Assembly: GCA_000969725.1 (NCBI GenBank)
Contig: JXSR01S011190.1
Strand: one strand, 5' to 3'
DNA: 20,807 nt
Origin: Ophiothrix spiculata
Taxonomy: Eukaryota > Echinodermata > Ophiuroidea > Amphilepidida > Ophiotrichidae
Positions 1 through 8,657 of the stretch are shown piece by piece. A model generated the notes under the pieces. That model was not told where the DNA came from. It worked only from the letters and a program-made list of their open reading frames with translations, and searched no databases. Position numbers and translations under genes: made by a program. Each line of letters opens with the position of its first letter. Position 1 is the stretch's first letter.

Positions 1-1157
1 CCACTCGTGAGTAAACTAAAACCGTAGATAAGACAATTACACTGTTAAATTGTTTGTGTAAATAAATTGTTTGTTTATTTGATAAAATCCTGACTTACAG
101 TGTATTTATTCTTGCTTTGCTTTTAGCTCGAACCCGAAAGGTTATTTCTGACCTTGATCCTTGTTTTGGGTCGTAACAAGGAAAACACTGTCCAAGAAAA
201 AGTTAATAACTAATAAAATTATGTTGAAATGTGTTGATGTTAGGATCACATTATATCTGTAAGCCTTGTTTTCTCTTGTAGGTAGACACTTCAGGTGATT
301 TTTCAATTATGAATCAAATTGCTTCAAATGAATTTTAAATGAAAGCAGGTGATCTAAAGAATCCAAATCCGTTTGAATTTTTCAAATCCGACCTTCTGTT
401 GCAAAGTTATGAAAGTTTTTGTATCGTTAATTTAACTAATTTTGGAGAATGCAGGATAGGGGATAAATCTTTTAGTTTCTTTATTTTCGCCAAGCAAGGT
501 CACGACACCGATCCAGTTACACCTCTAGTCAATACACAGAGTAATTTGGTCAATATTTCAATTCTCTGAATGGATATTACACACACAACAGGTGTTATTT
601 TGCAGCTTTTTGCGCCCACACATGCGCGGTATATTTAAAGATGATTAGTTCCGCATGATAAAGAGCTGATCAAAATTACTTAAGGCGGAAAAACAGGCGC
701 AGAAATTACACCCAAACAATCATTATTTTTGCCGCTTGTTGTTTATTTACATGTGATTTCACAGATATATTAAAAAAATTCTTGAGTGTGCATGGATGTC
801 AATATAACTTGTAGACAACTGAAATTCTCCTTTTTTCACTTCCAAAAAAATTGGCAAACCTTTGTAAAATCAATAACTCTGCAACCACAAATCAGAATTT
901 TTTCCTACAAATAAGTGGCTGTGCATGGACAAATTCATCTTCCTGATAACATATTCTTAAATAAAAATGGTCTATCATGTTGCGTGGAACTCAGAAAAAC
1001 ATCTGAAAACGTATCTAGAAACAAAACAAAACTATCAAGCCCACTTAAAGTCATGCCTGCTTGAATATAAGCTATGCGTCAACGTGTGTGTGTGTCAGCG
1101 GTGTGAAAAAGCAACGTTCTCCTGCCAAGTAATGGGTAAATGAAGTATCTATTGTAG
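1..1157 (+). other. ERp44 intron, upstream part
   Basis: This stretch precedes the penultimate ERp44 exon and reads as intron: AT-rich, full of stops in all frames, no coding similarity I recognise. The sequence GTGAGT at 7-12 matches a splice donor, so bases 1-6 might be the end of the preceding exon, but six bases cannot confirm this. A short GT run lies near 1083-1096. A weak inverted repeat (GGTGTTATTT near 591 against AAATTACACC near 700) may be an old MITE, but its arms match poorly. Confidence 0.5.
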
Positions 1158-1280
1158 GTAATATCAATTTCCTGACAGCTGAGACTTAATTCACACATCC
1201 ATTACATATTTAGGAAAGCCACCCACAGACCTGCCATTGTTAACCATAGATAGTTTTAAACATATATTAATTTATTTGTA
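1148..1280 (+). pseudogene. Decayed partial tandem copy of the ERp44 penultimate exon
   Basis: The segment repeats the splice acceptor and roughly the first 110 bases of the real exon that begins at 1292. The two copies are head to tail and about 80% identical by eye. The acceptor is kept (TTGTAG before 1158). The reading frame is not: relative to the real exon the copy has a 3-base loss, an in-frame TAA at 1187-1189 and a further single-base loss near 1208. Many differences are G to A or C to T, several at former CpG sites, as expected for unselected DNA. Similarity fades near 1270, so the last ~20 bases of the exon and its donor were never copied or are gone. It could therefore not have worked as a normal alternative exon. 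If spliced in by mistake it would truncate ERp44 before the C-tail. Confidence 0.85.
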
Positions 1281-1291
1281 TTTCCTTGTAG

Positions 1292-1433
1292 GTAATGTCA
1301 ATTTCCTGACGGCCGATGGCACAAAATTCACACACCCGTTACATCATCTAGGCAAATCGCCGGCAGACCTACCGTTGTTAGCCATAGATAGTTTCAGACA
1401 TATGTACCTGTTTCCTGATATAAATGAAATAAG
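1292..1433 (+). CDS. ERP44: ERp44, penultimate exon (end of the b' thioredoxin-like domain)
   Basis: The exon encodes 46 whole codons plus split codons at both ends. It begins with the last two bases of a codon (phase 1 entry) after the acceptor TTCCTTGTAG, and ends with AG of a serine codon before the donor GTAAGG. The peptide includes NVNFLTADGTKF, SPADLPLLAIDSF and RHMYLFPDI, which align with human ERp44 (INFLHADCDKF, TPADCPVIAIDSF, RHMYVFGDF). ERp44 is a PDI-family protein that cycles between ER and cis-Golgi. It retains clients such as ERO1, peroxiredoxin 4 and SUMF1 by mixed disulphides through a CRFS motif, which is encoded upstream of this window. The histidine in SFRHM lies in a segment implicated in zinc and pH control of the human protein. 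The ATG-initiated frame that extends left to 1237 is only read-through from the intron; family alignment and the acceptor set the exon start. Confidence 0.95.
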
Positions 1434-2026
1434 GTAAGGATCATAACCCATTTTACAACTACTATTTTCTGTGACCATCCCTTGTGATGTTAACAAACTA
1501 CCATAGCAACAAAATCTTGGGGATGATGAATTAAAATTTTTTTAAGCTTCTGAAAGTTTTGAATTTATGTTCAAATGCAAACACTTGCAGAAGTCACAGA
1601 CAATGAAAAATATTTAAAAGTTGAAGGTCCTGAAGAGAAAGAACATTCAGATATCAAACACAAAAAACCTAGGAAGATAAGAGATTAAAAGACATTTTTG
1701 ATAATCTGGACTTTGCTTGGAATCTATAGGGATTTTAATTAGCACGATTATGTGTCAATTATACAAGGAGGGTCTAGAACATATTCAGTCTTTATCATAT
1801 GATGACATCATTTGCAGCACTGATTGTGGTGTGAAATACTAAAACACATCAATGATTAATTGATTAGAAATGATTTAAGTTTCTTCCTTTTTTTTAATCT
1901 TACAAAACATAACAACTTAATTTGTTTGAATGGCATATGAGTAGTTGAAGAATAACAGTCATAACAAATAACCAGTTAATCAACTGAGTTTTGAGCATGC
2001 TGAAAATATTGCAACATGCTCATATA

Positions 2027-2249
2027 TGTGATGACTTACCCCGAAAAGGGGCACTTTGTGACAAAAAACTTTTCAAGATAAAATAGGCAGCAAAAAATAA
2101 AGAAAATAATAAGAATTTCCAGTAGATTTTCTGTTGTAAAATTTGATCCCCTTGATCAATTTCAACAATTAAGGTGTCATTTTAAAGCTTAGAAAATGTC
2201 GCAACAGGTGAAATGAAAAAATCAAAAACTTTCAGGGTGAGCCATCACC
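2027..2249. mobile_element. Short MITE with TGTGATGRCTYACCC ends
   Basis: The ends are inverted: left TGTGATGACTTACCC, right GGGTGAGCCATCACC. Both are flanked by TATA (2023-2026 and 2250-2253), so the target duplication is probably TA or TATA. The 223-bp interior has no coding capacity. The arms are about 15 bases with two or three mismatches. The outer bases resemble those of the larger element at 18986-19876, which hints at the same transposase family. Superfamily not assigned. Confidence 0.6.
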
Positions 2250-2436
2250 TATAGATCAGTCCATTTGATTTTTCCCACCTGCGAATTTGTGTTTTTGGAT
2301 TTTTTTTTTTTTTTTTCAATTGTAGAGCTGCTAGTGTTATTTATTCTATTTGTCTGTTCACATCATAGCATAGAAAAAGGTTACCTTTTGAGTGAATGAT
2401 CAAGTCCACAGAATCTCACTTTGCAGCTTAATTCCT

Positions 2437-2860
2437 TATTCTTAGTCACTGAGTGCGATTTCACTTCCTAATAAGGAATTTTGCCCATCCATTATGAGAC
2501 GATAGATGACAGTGCGTTCAGCGTGAAACGCAGTGGTGCCGCGTGTTGAAAATCACGGCGCGATGCAGGTATGCGCACACATCCGGCGCGAACAGCTTTA
2601 CTGGATTTGGAATATTTCATGTTTGAATAGGGGTGTACGTTTTTCCAATGATAATGTTTATAGTTTTTGGCAATAATTTACATCGTTTTTGGTTTATAAA
2701 TGACTCAAATTTGTGACTAAGAATGAGAATAAAAGATGGCGATTTATTGTTTTGCCTGTCATCTATCGTCTCATAATGGATAAGCATACATTATTTTTTC
2801 GTAATGGGCACCCCCCGTGACAGGCAAAACAAAAAATCTTATCTTTTATTCTCTAATTAT
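2437..2860 (+). mobile_element. Compound foldback element, copy A
   Basis: This 424-bp element matches 19878-20345 in inverted orientation at roughly 85-90% by eye, from TATTCTTAGTCA to CTCTAATTAT; both boundaries are where the two copies stop matching. Inside is a perfect 25-base inverted repeat (2488-2512 against 2756-2780, core ATTATGAGACGATAGATGAC). A second palindrome begins at 2728 with GAGAATAAAAGAT and returns at 2842-2854 as ATCTTTTATTCTC. In this copy the centre of that second palindrome is shorter than in copy B. There is no coding frame of note. It lies inside the ERp44 intron. Confidence 0.85.
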
Positions 2861-4852
2861 TATGACTCTTTTCTTTTATACAACTTTGTATGTAGAAAAA
2901 AGCTCACTATTTAATCAAAAATATTTAAAAACTGGAAAATTTACTTTCACTCCATAAACACTCCATGATAAAACTCACTCCATGATAAGACTCACTCCAA
3001 TTACTGTGAGTGCGCATTTCAAATTTAACAAACCCTGACTTACAGAGTTTTTAGTTTTAAATAATGTTTAGAACTCCTCAGTACCCATGGAGTTTGTTGG
3101 TATTCTCTAAGTGCAATTAATGCAACAAATATATTTCTAACAATTCTTTGTGACATCCATGATTGAATAAATACAATAAATAAATACAATATATGGAATA
3201 CATTGTATTAAAAGTTTGAGAATGTCTAAACAGCTTGTATGAGTATGATGTCGACTAGTTGCATTTATTTTCAAGCAAGCTGTTGCACAGACTTCATGGT
3301 TGAAAGCTTATGACTATTGCCAACTCATCAGTTTTGAAAAAGCCATACTATGTAACTCAGCAACTGTAAATTAAACCGTTACAAAAGTGTACATTTCTTG
3401 ATGAAGATTTACATGCTGATTTTTTGACCAAAATCTATGATTTTGGCTATATAGTCAAACAACTAATCTTGGCCTATATATTTTTGGAAAACCAAACAAA
3501 AATGTGCTTTTGGTTAAATTTTGATATGCTTACTTTACAGAATCTTGAAAGTTTCCATTTTTTCTTTCAAATTTGCCAAAAATAAGTCAAAGATTGCAAC
3601 TTATGATAAAATCTTAATTTAAACCTATTTTCTGTTCAGTATATAAGACCCATGTTACATACTTTTTTCCCAATTGTCAGCAGCATTCACAACAGAACTT
3701 ATTATATCTTTATCATACCATCAAGAGAATTTATGACCATATTTGGGAAAAGACAGCGACCAGTTATATTTAATGTCATATCCTTGGCACATATAGAGAC
3801 ACACTTTATCAGGTCCCTGAGTGCTTCCGAATGTTGCATTTTAAATTTATAGGGATGCACAATATTATGTTGAGTCAAACATTTATCATTATATAAGAAG
3901 TTTGTTTTTGTTGGCTTGTGTGAAATAAAGCTAAACAATTTGCTGAAAATAAGTTTAAAAACAAATTGCAGAAAAATAACCAAATAAATTGTTAGATAAT
4001 TGAGATTGCCTTTGATATATATATGATAAATTTGCTATCGGGTCCAGCATCAGTATGGTATGGGAAATAAAGACGTACTCGGTGTTATATCCAGCCTTAG
4101 CTGTACTTTGCCTTTATATGACACTTTACATCTGATAATTCCCCACACCATACCCTCACTTCACCTAATTATTAATAATATAACTATACTCTGTAAATTT
4201 TGGGAGTATGCAACAAGCAGCCAGTTTACGCACAGAAATCAATATGACAATACAGGGAAGTAAATTAGTCTGCACTTTTCGAATCATAACTACATAACAA
4301 ATCTTGTTAGAGCTTATTCTCAATGTTTTTCCATGTAGTAGCAACAAAATTAGCCAAAAGTAATACCAAAATTATGAACAATTTGTGTGCAAAAAATATT
4401 AATACGCAGTGATTTGGTCTTAATCAGTCCTAATTAATCATTACTAGTCTCTTACACAATGCAAAACCACCAGTTCTCAATGTTGTAGAATACAAGGGAT
4501 ATGCTACGATCTTGTAACAGAGTCTGATTGCTTTTTGCATACTTCCAAGATTTATAGATTATAGTAGAGTAACACAATTTCTGTCAAACAAAATGTATGA
4601 TACCCAGGTATTAAACATTCAGCAACATCTTGGAATATTCAATTTCAGTTCATTTTATACCGAATGCTCTATGTGACAATTTTCCAAAAAATGACATAAA
4701 CGTACCAAAAGCCATCCAACTGTCGTCCCTTGATGTAAAGGCTATAATTATATAATACTGCTTTGATATGTTTGTAGTTCTTATGTTTAAGTATTTGCAT
4801 ATACATATACCATGCACACTGATTTATAACTTGATTTTCCTTTCTCTCCCAG

Positions 4853-5111
4853 TGTTCCTGGTAAGCTGAAGACATTCATCCAAGATCTTCATTCGGGTAA
4901 ACTTCACCGAGAATTCCATCATGGTCCAGACCCAGTCACGCAAGAAACTAAGACAGAAGCATCACAAAAACCACAACCAGGTGTAGTAATAAATCAACAA
5001 CAACAACAACAGGAGCAGAAAATACCCACAGATCCTCCAGAAAGTACATTTAAGAAACTAAAACCCAGTGAACAGAGATATTCATTTAAAGAATATAGAG
5101 ATGAACTTTGA
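4853..5111 (+). CDS. ERP44: ERp44, last exon with C-tail and RDEL signal
   Basis: The exon encodes 85 residues and a TGA stop after completing a split serine. The opening VPGKLKTFIQDLHSGKLHRE and the following FHHGPDP match the human end of the b' domain and start of the C-tail (IPGKLKQFVFDLHSGKLHRE, FHHGPDP). The histidine cluster in HREFHH, implicated in zinc binding and client control in human ERp44, is intact. The PPES motif and KLKPSEQRYS align with the human tail (PPESSFQKLAPSEYRY). The protein ends in RDEL, the KDEL-receptor signal that returns ERp44 from the Golgi. The linker between FHHGPDP and PPES is 33 residues against about 15 in human and holds six glutamines in a row, encoded by five CAA and one CAG. 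The strong acceptor before 4853 and the phase match to the previous exon fix the start. Confidence 0.97.
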
Positions 5112-5472
5112 AAATGGGTTAGTTTATTTGGTAAAGTATAGTTAGGATTTTAAAAAAGAAAAAAAAAACACCTCTCCCAGGAACAGATTCATAGTAGATT
5201 GTAAGTTAAAGCATGGTAGATGACTAATGGTGAATGATTTGTTCACAAAGTCATTATCCGTGGGGATATGAACCAACACAGGGATTTGAACCAGCATTTG
5301 TTGATGAAAAGTGTCCAGTTCATACAACCTTTTCATTAGTAGTTTGCTCCATAAGGTTTGTTATTTATACCCTGGTCATATAACCTTGCGACAAGGTTAC
5401 AATGTGTTTACAGCATCATACCGGATAGAATTCAGCGAACACCAACCAGTGTTTGTATACGATGTCTTCAGT

Positions 5473-5568
5473 TATGGTCACATAACCACTGGTCGCATCG
5501 CAAGCATTCACCGATGTCATACCGATGTCACACTGACATTGCGGCCTCCTTCGGCTTATGTGACCATA
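5473..5568. repeat. Inverted repeat in the probable 3' UTR
   Basis: TATGGTCACATAA at 5473-5485 is matched perfectly in reverse by TTATGTGACCATA at 5556-5568. A third, similar motif TGGTCATATAACC is at 5373-5385, in the direct orientation, so a larger repeated element from about 5371 is possible. The interior has short direct repeats of ACCGATGTCA. In RNA it could form a stem with a 70-base loop. Probably a MITE remnant. Confidence 0.5.
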
Positions 5569-5818
5569 GCATAAGCAAGGCACTGTTGTACTTTCAAATG
5601 CAAAACTTGTTTATTGCCAAACTTGTGTAGTGTAGAAAAGGTTGTCTATTTTAATGATGGTTGGCAGTACTCATTGTATTATGAAAGTTTTTAGGGGTAG
5701 CATTTTTTTTTCCAAAATAATGTTTCCTACTTTATTATTTTGAACAAATACATGTGACAATCCTGTATTTATAGAAAAATTTGAAAAAACAAGATTTCTC
5801 ATTTCATGATTCCTTTTT

Positions 5819-5824
5819 AATAAA
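5819..5824 (+). promoter_or_regulatory. Candidate polyadenylation signal of ERp44
   Basis: AATAAA is the first canonical hexamer after the ERp44 stop codon. A modest GT-rich stretch follows at about 5841-5846. Other hexamers occur further on (near 6124), so the true site may differ. Confidence 0.35.
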
Positions 5825-5849
5825 AGCTATTTATAGAACAAGGTGTCAG

Positions 5850-6392
5850 TAATGGGTTTTTCCCTCCTCATGGATCATTTTTAAGCTGATGGTTTAATAA
5901 TGATTATAATAATACCAGCATTTATATTGTGTCTTTTCCAGAGGTTACAAAGTGCTGAGGGTGTTTAAATTACATTCCCAAGTTCAATTCAAAATGTTTC
6001 CTCCACAGCTTCAAATCATTCACTTGGAACACAAACTGCCATAGCAATCTATGGTAAAATACCGTACCTGGTACAAATATTTTTTTTTTTGCTATTGACA
6101 ATTTATTAGTGAGTCCATGTCTGAATAAAAAGATCTTGAAATGGGGAATAATCCAAGAGTGATATCTTTGTAAACAAATACCAATTCATAAAAACATTTT
6201 TTCATTCCCAAAATATAGTTAGAAATTCAAAAATTTACATGTGAAATATATGCAGAGGTAATGCGACCGTGGTTAACATTTCGTTGGTCAATTCATATTC
6301 GCTGAGCTGTTTGTTTGTTATGGGAAGACCTTTAATCATCCTTTGGCGCTGGCCATTATTATTTCCAAGTTTTATGTTTCTCTATTGTATGA
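5850..6392. other. Intergenic sequence, nothing recognised
   Basis: AT-rich sequence with a T run near 6082-6091 and a second AATAAA near 6124. No open frame with coding character and no clear repeat structure. Confidence 0.5.
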
Positions 6393-6840
6393 AATGACAA
6401 TATCATGGTGCTCTGAGTCTTGTCATGCAAATGCAAGAAAGTTGTATCTGCAGCAGCTTCCAAATATTTACATTGCATGGTACCACCTTGCAAGTAGAAT
6501 ACAAACTCCTCTAAATGTATCAGTACCAATGTTGTTAATTTACCGGTAAATTAAAAACTGTGGTAAATTACCGGTAAATTAAGGTAAATTAAGTAAAATA
6601 ATGACAATATCATGGTGCTCTGAGTCTTGTCATGCAAATGCAAGAAAGTTGTAACTGCAGCAGCTTCCAAATATTTACATTGCATGGTTACACCTTGCAA
6701 GTAGAATACAAACTCCTCTAAATGTATCAGTACCAATGTTGTTAGACTTACAGTCTAGAGTGAGACTACTTTCAGAGCAATGTTGTTAATTTACCGGTAA
6801 ATTAAAAACTGTGGAAAATTACCGGTAAAATATGGTAAAT
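6393..6840 (+). repeat. Recent tandem duplication, unit about 207-251 bp
   Basis: 6393-6537 is repeated at 6600-6744 with about three differences in 145 bases, so the duplication is young or recently homogenised. The match resumes at 6538 against 6789. The second copy has 44 more bases, and these are bounded by a direct repeat CAATGTTGTTA (6734-6744 and 6778-6788) that occurs once in the first copy (6527-6537). A slip or deletion between these 11-base repeats explains the difference. The apparent 61-68 residue open frames here on both strands are by-products of the repeat. Confidence 0.9.
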
Positions 6841-6990
6841 TACCGGTAGATTAAGTAAAATATAATAATTGGAAAAAAAAATTAAAAATGTTATATTTTA
6901 CCAATTTTACTTAATTTACCACTTTTTAGGCCGGTAATTTACCTGTAATTTACCATGTAAATTAACCGGTAAATTACCGATTTACATCAC
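6538..6990. repeat. TTTACCGGTAAA-rich foldback array
   Basis: Many copies of the palindrome TTTACCGGTAAA and variants such as TTTACCTGTAATTTACC occur in both copies of the tandem duplication and beyond. From about 6785 to 6985 the left and right halves fold back on each other, with GATTAAGTAAAATATAA (6851 on) opposite TTATATTTTACC and TTTTACTTAATTTACC. The structure suggests a foldback element with palindromic ends, or a palindromic minisatellite. No coding capacity. Confidence 0.7.
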
Positions 6991-7388
6991 AGTACCTCTT
7001 GAAATGTTTTTCACCTGAAGAGCTATTCCAAGAGTCACTGCCCTAAGCTGGACCATGTAGAGCAGTGCATACTGCATATTTACTGAAATTGGCAGCTATT
7101 GCAGTTATGGCTTTCTTGCATGATGAATTGGTGTGCTGCAGGGGAGTTACTTTTTTACCGGGTTTGTTTTAAGAAGGTTGAATATAAGTGTTAATGCTAT
7201 GCTGCAGGGGGACTAAAATACACAGTGTTTTTGCTTTTTGCTAAGCATTTTACTACAAAGTCAAGATTGTCTTGGAAAAGAAAACAAAAGAAGTAATATA
7301 ATTATAGGCACATACTCAGAACCTAATATTATTGGTGTTTGATTATAGCCAATACTAAAACAATATACAACAGTCTTTGAGTAACAAG
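6991..7388. other. Intergenic sequence, nothing firm
   Basis: No supported feature. A short direct repeat TGCTGCAGGGG occurs twice, near 7135 and 7201. Confidence 0.5.
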
Positions 7389-7770
7389 CATTGTTCGCCT
7401 GATGATCGTGTCAATAGCCATTTCGGATATTGAAACGATCATCACATTGTTCACCCGATGATCGGTTGAATGGACACTTCACTGTGTAATAAGTCATTTT
7501 GTACATCTTATTTAGCTGATTGCCAATGTGTAAATAGGCAATAAAAAGGCCAAATAAAAAGAACAGTTTGTCTCAAAAATAAACAAAGCAAAAACAAAAA
7601 CAATGAACCAATCTGCGAGTGCCCACCACGTAGAAGCTTACGTAACCGGCCTCTGGTGTCGATCGCGCTTTTCGCCTATCGGCTCTTTAGCCATTCACTT
7701 TGTCACACTCGATCATTGTGTCTATAGCCATATTGGGCGGATCATCGTGTCTATGTGTCTATAGCAACTT
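7389..7770. repeat. Region of GATCATCGTGTC-type short repeats
   Basis: A 20-base motif CATTGTTCRCCYGATGATCG occurs at 7389-7408 and again at 7445-7464. Related GATCATYGTGTCTATAGCC motifs occur at 7711-7729 and 7740-7760, with TGTCTATAGC again near 7755. The central 7500-7700 part holds an A-rich stretch and a locally GC-richer block (7610-7690). Repeats at both ends suggest one insertion, but I cannot fix its limits. Confidence 0.45.
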
Positions 7771-8180
7771 CATTTAAATAAATACCTAACATATGCTGGA
7801 TGACTTTTGGACCTTGGATTGTTGTTTACATTGCCTAAGGAATGACAATGTCATTATGTGTTTAGATTGGTAAATGATGGAAATGTTTTCCACACATGTA
7901 TTTGTTGGGGCTAATAGTTACCAATGCTTTCATGGTGCCTTTAGATTTACAGCTTATATACATTCCTTTTCTTAAATGTGTCATTTATTTTCTGATATGT
8001 AAGTTATAGTTAGGTCTGAAGCCTGGGATAATAGGTATGAGCAAGGGAGGAAGCTATACTAGTAGCAAAAAATAAAAAATAAAAAAGTCTGGCTACTTAC
8101 TGACTGGTAGCAGTTATTTACCTTAACTCATATCTGTTATACCTGTACTGCATGTATAGACAAATAATCCACTTTCAAAT
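7771..8180. other. Intergenic sequence, nothing recognised
   Basis: AT-rich, with an A-rich run of AATAAAAAATAAAAAAG near 8069-8086. No supported gene or repeat. Confidence 0.5.
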
Positions 8181-8189
8181 TCACAATAC

Positions 8190-8471
8190 CTGGTTGAAGA
8201 TTTTGGAAAAGTCTTCGATTATAGGGAAGGCATCCAATTGACACCCACTTACCCTCTGAAAATTTTTATCTAAGTCTTGCACAGAGGAAGCATGGATTTC
8301 TAATAGAGTCACCCAGTTGGCCAGTTGACTCTGAATACTACCCTGTATGACACATTTTTTTCCAAAATCTCCAATAAGAGGGTCTATATTTTGAATGGCT
8401 TTAAAGTCTGAAAATAGCTGGGGTGATTTTGTCACCAGTCGTGGATGTACTGGATTATTGTTATGCATCAT
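8190..8471 (-). CDS. Possible exon of an unidentified protein
   Basis: On the minus strand a frame opens with ATGATG at 8471 and runs 94 codons to CAG, followed by GTATTG, a fair splice donor; unspliced, it stops two codons later. An in-frame TAA lies 15 bases upstream of the ATG with no acceptor between, so it would be a first coding exon. The peptide has balanced composition and looks helical: HPRLVTKSPQLFSDFKAI near the start, then QLANWVTLLEIHASSVQDLD and AFPIIEDFSKIFNQ. No signal peptide or membrane segment is seen, and I do not recognise the family. It is longer and less repetitive than nearby chance frames, which mostly lie in repeats. It may be a real exon of a minus-strand gene, a fragment of an old gene copy, or chance. 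No partner exon was found at lower coordinates. Confidence 0.35.
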
Positions 8472-8657
8472 TTGGTTTAAAGTTTATACTTGTGCTTGCA
8501 AGTTCCAATTGTACATAATAGCATTTTATAAAAAAAGATGGGAATTAAGGTAGCTGAAAAAAAGAAAAAATCTAGAGTTGATTAGGTTTTTGTTTTCTCA
8601 AAGAGCATTTTCAATTCGATACGTGGCTGTATTTCAAAACAACTTGTTTTTTTTTTA

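Larger units (their letters stand above)
1434..4852 (+). other. Last ERp44 intron (3,419 bp)
   Basis: The intron runs from donor GTAAGG at 1434 to acceptor CTTTCTCTCCCAG ending at 4852, a strong pyrimidine-rich site. Joining the exons completes one serine codon (AG plus T), so the intron is phase 2. It contains a short MITE (2027-2249), a 17-base-class T run near 2300-2316, one copy of a compound foldback element (2437-2860), and a short direct repeat of ACTCCATGATAA (about 2960-2998). From about 3010 to 4850 I see only AT-rich sequence with no coding or repeat structure I can support. Confidence 0.9.
5112..5845 (+). other. Probable ERp44 3' untranslated region
   Basis: Downstream of the TGA there is no further coding similarity. 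The first AATAAA after the stop is at 5819-5824, which would give a 3' UTR of about 730 bases. It includes an A/T-run at 5151-5169, a short inverted-repeat structure at 5473-5568, and a T run near 5704-5711. The end is estimated only from the hexamer. Confidence 0.45.

Noticed and set aside
127-213. Open stretch after a TTTTAG acceptor-like site
   Set aside because: The peptide (LEPERLFLTLILVLGRNK at its start) does not match the ERp44 b' domain and ends in a stop without a donor.
339-569. 76-codon plus-strand frame upstream of ERp44
   Set aside because: It shows no similarity to ERp44 or another family I know, is rich in F, S and N as expected from AT-rich DNA, and lies in intron.
590-704. 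Weak inverted repeat GGTGTTATTT / AAATTACACC
   Set aside because: Arms match over few bases and neither target duplication nor clear ends are seen.
7389-7770. CRISPR-like array suggested by evenly spaced repeats
   Set aside because: Only two close copies, imperfect, in clear animal DNA with introns; no array structure.
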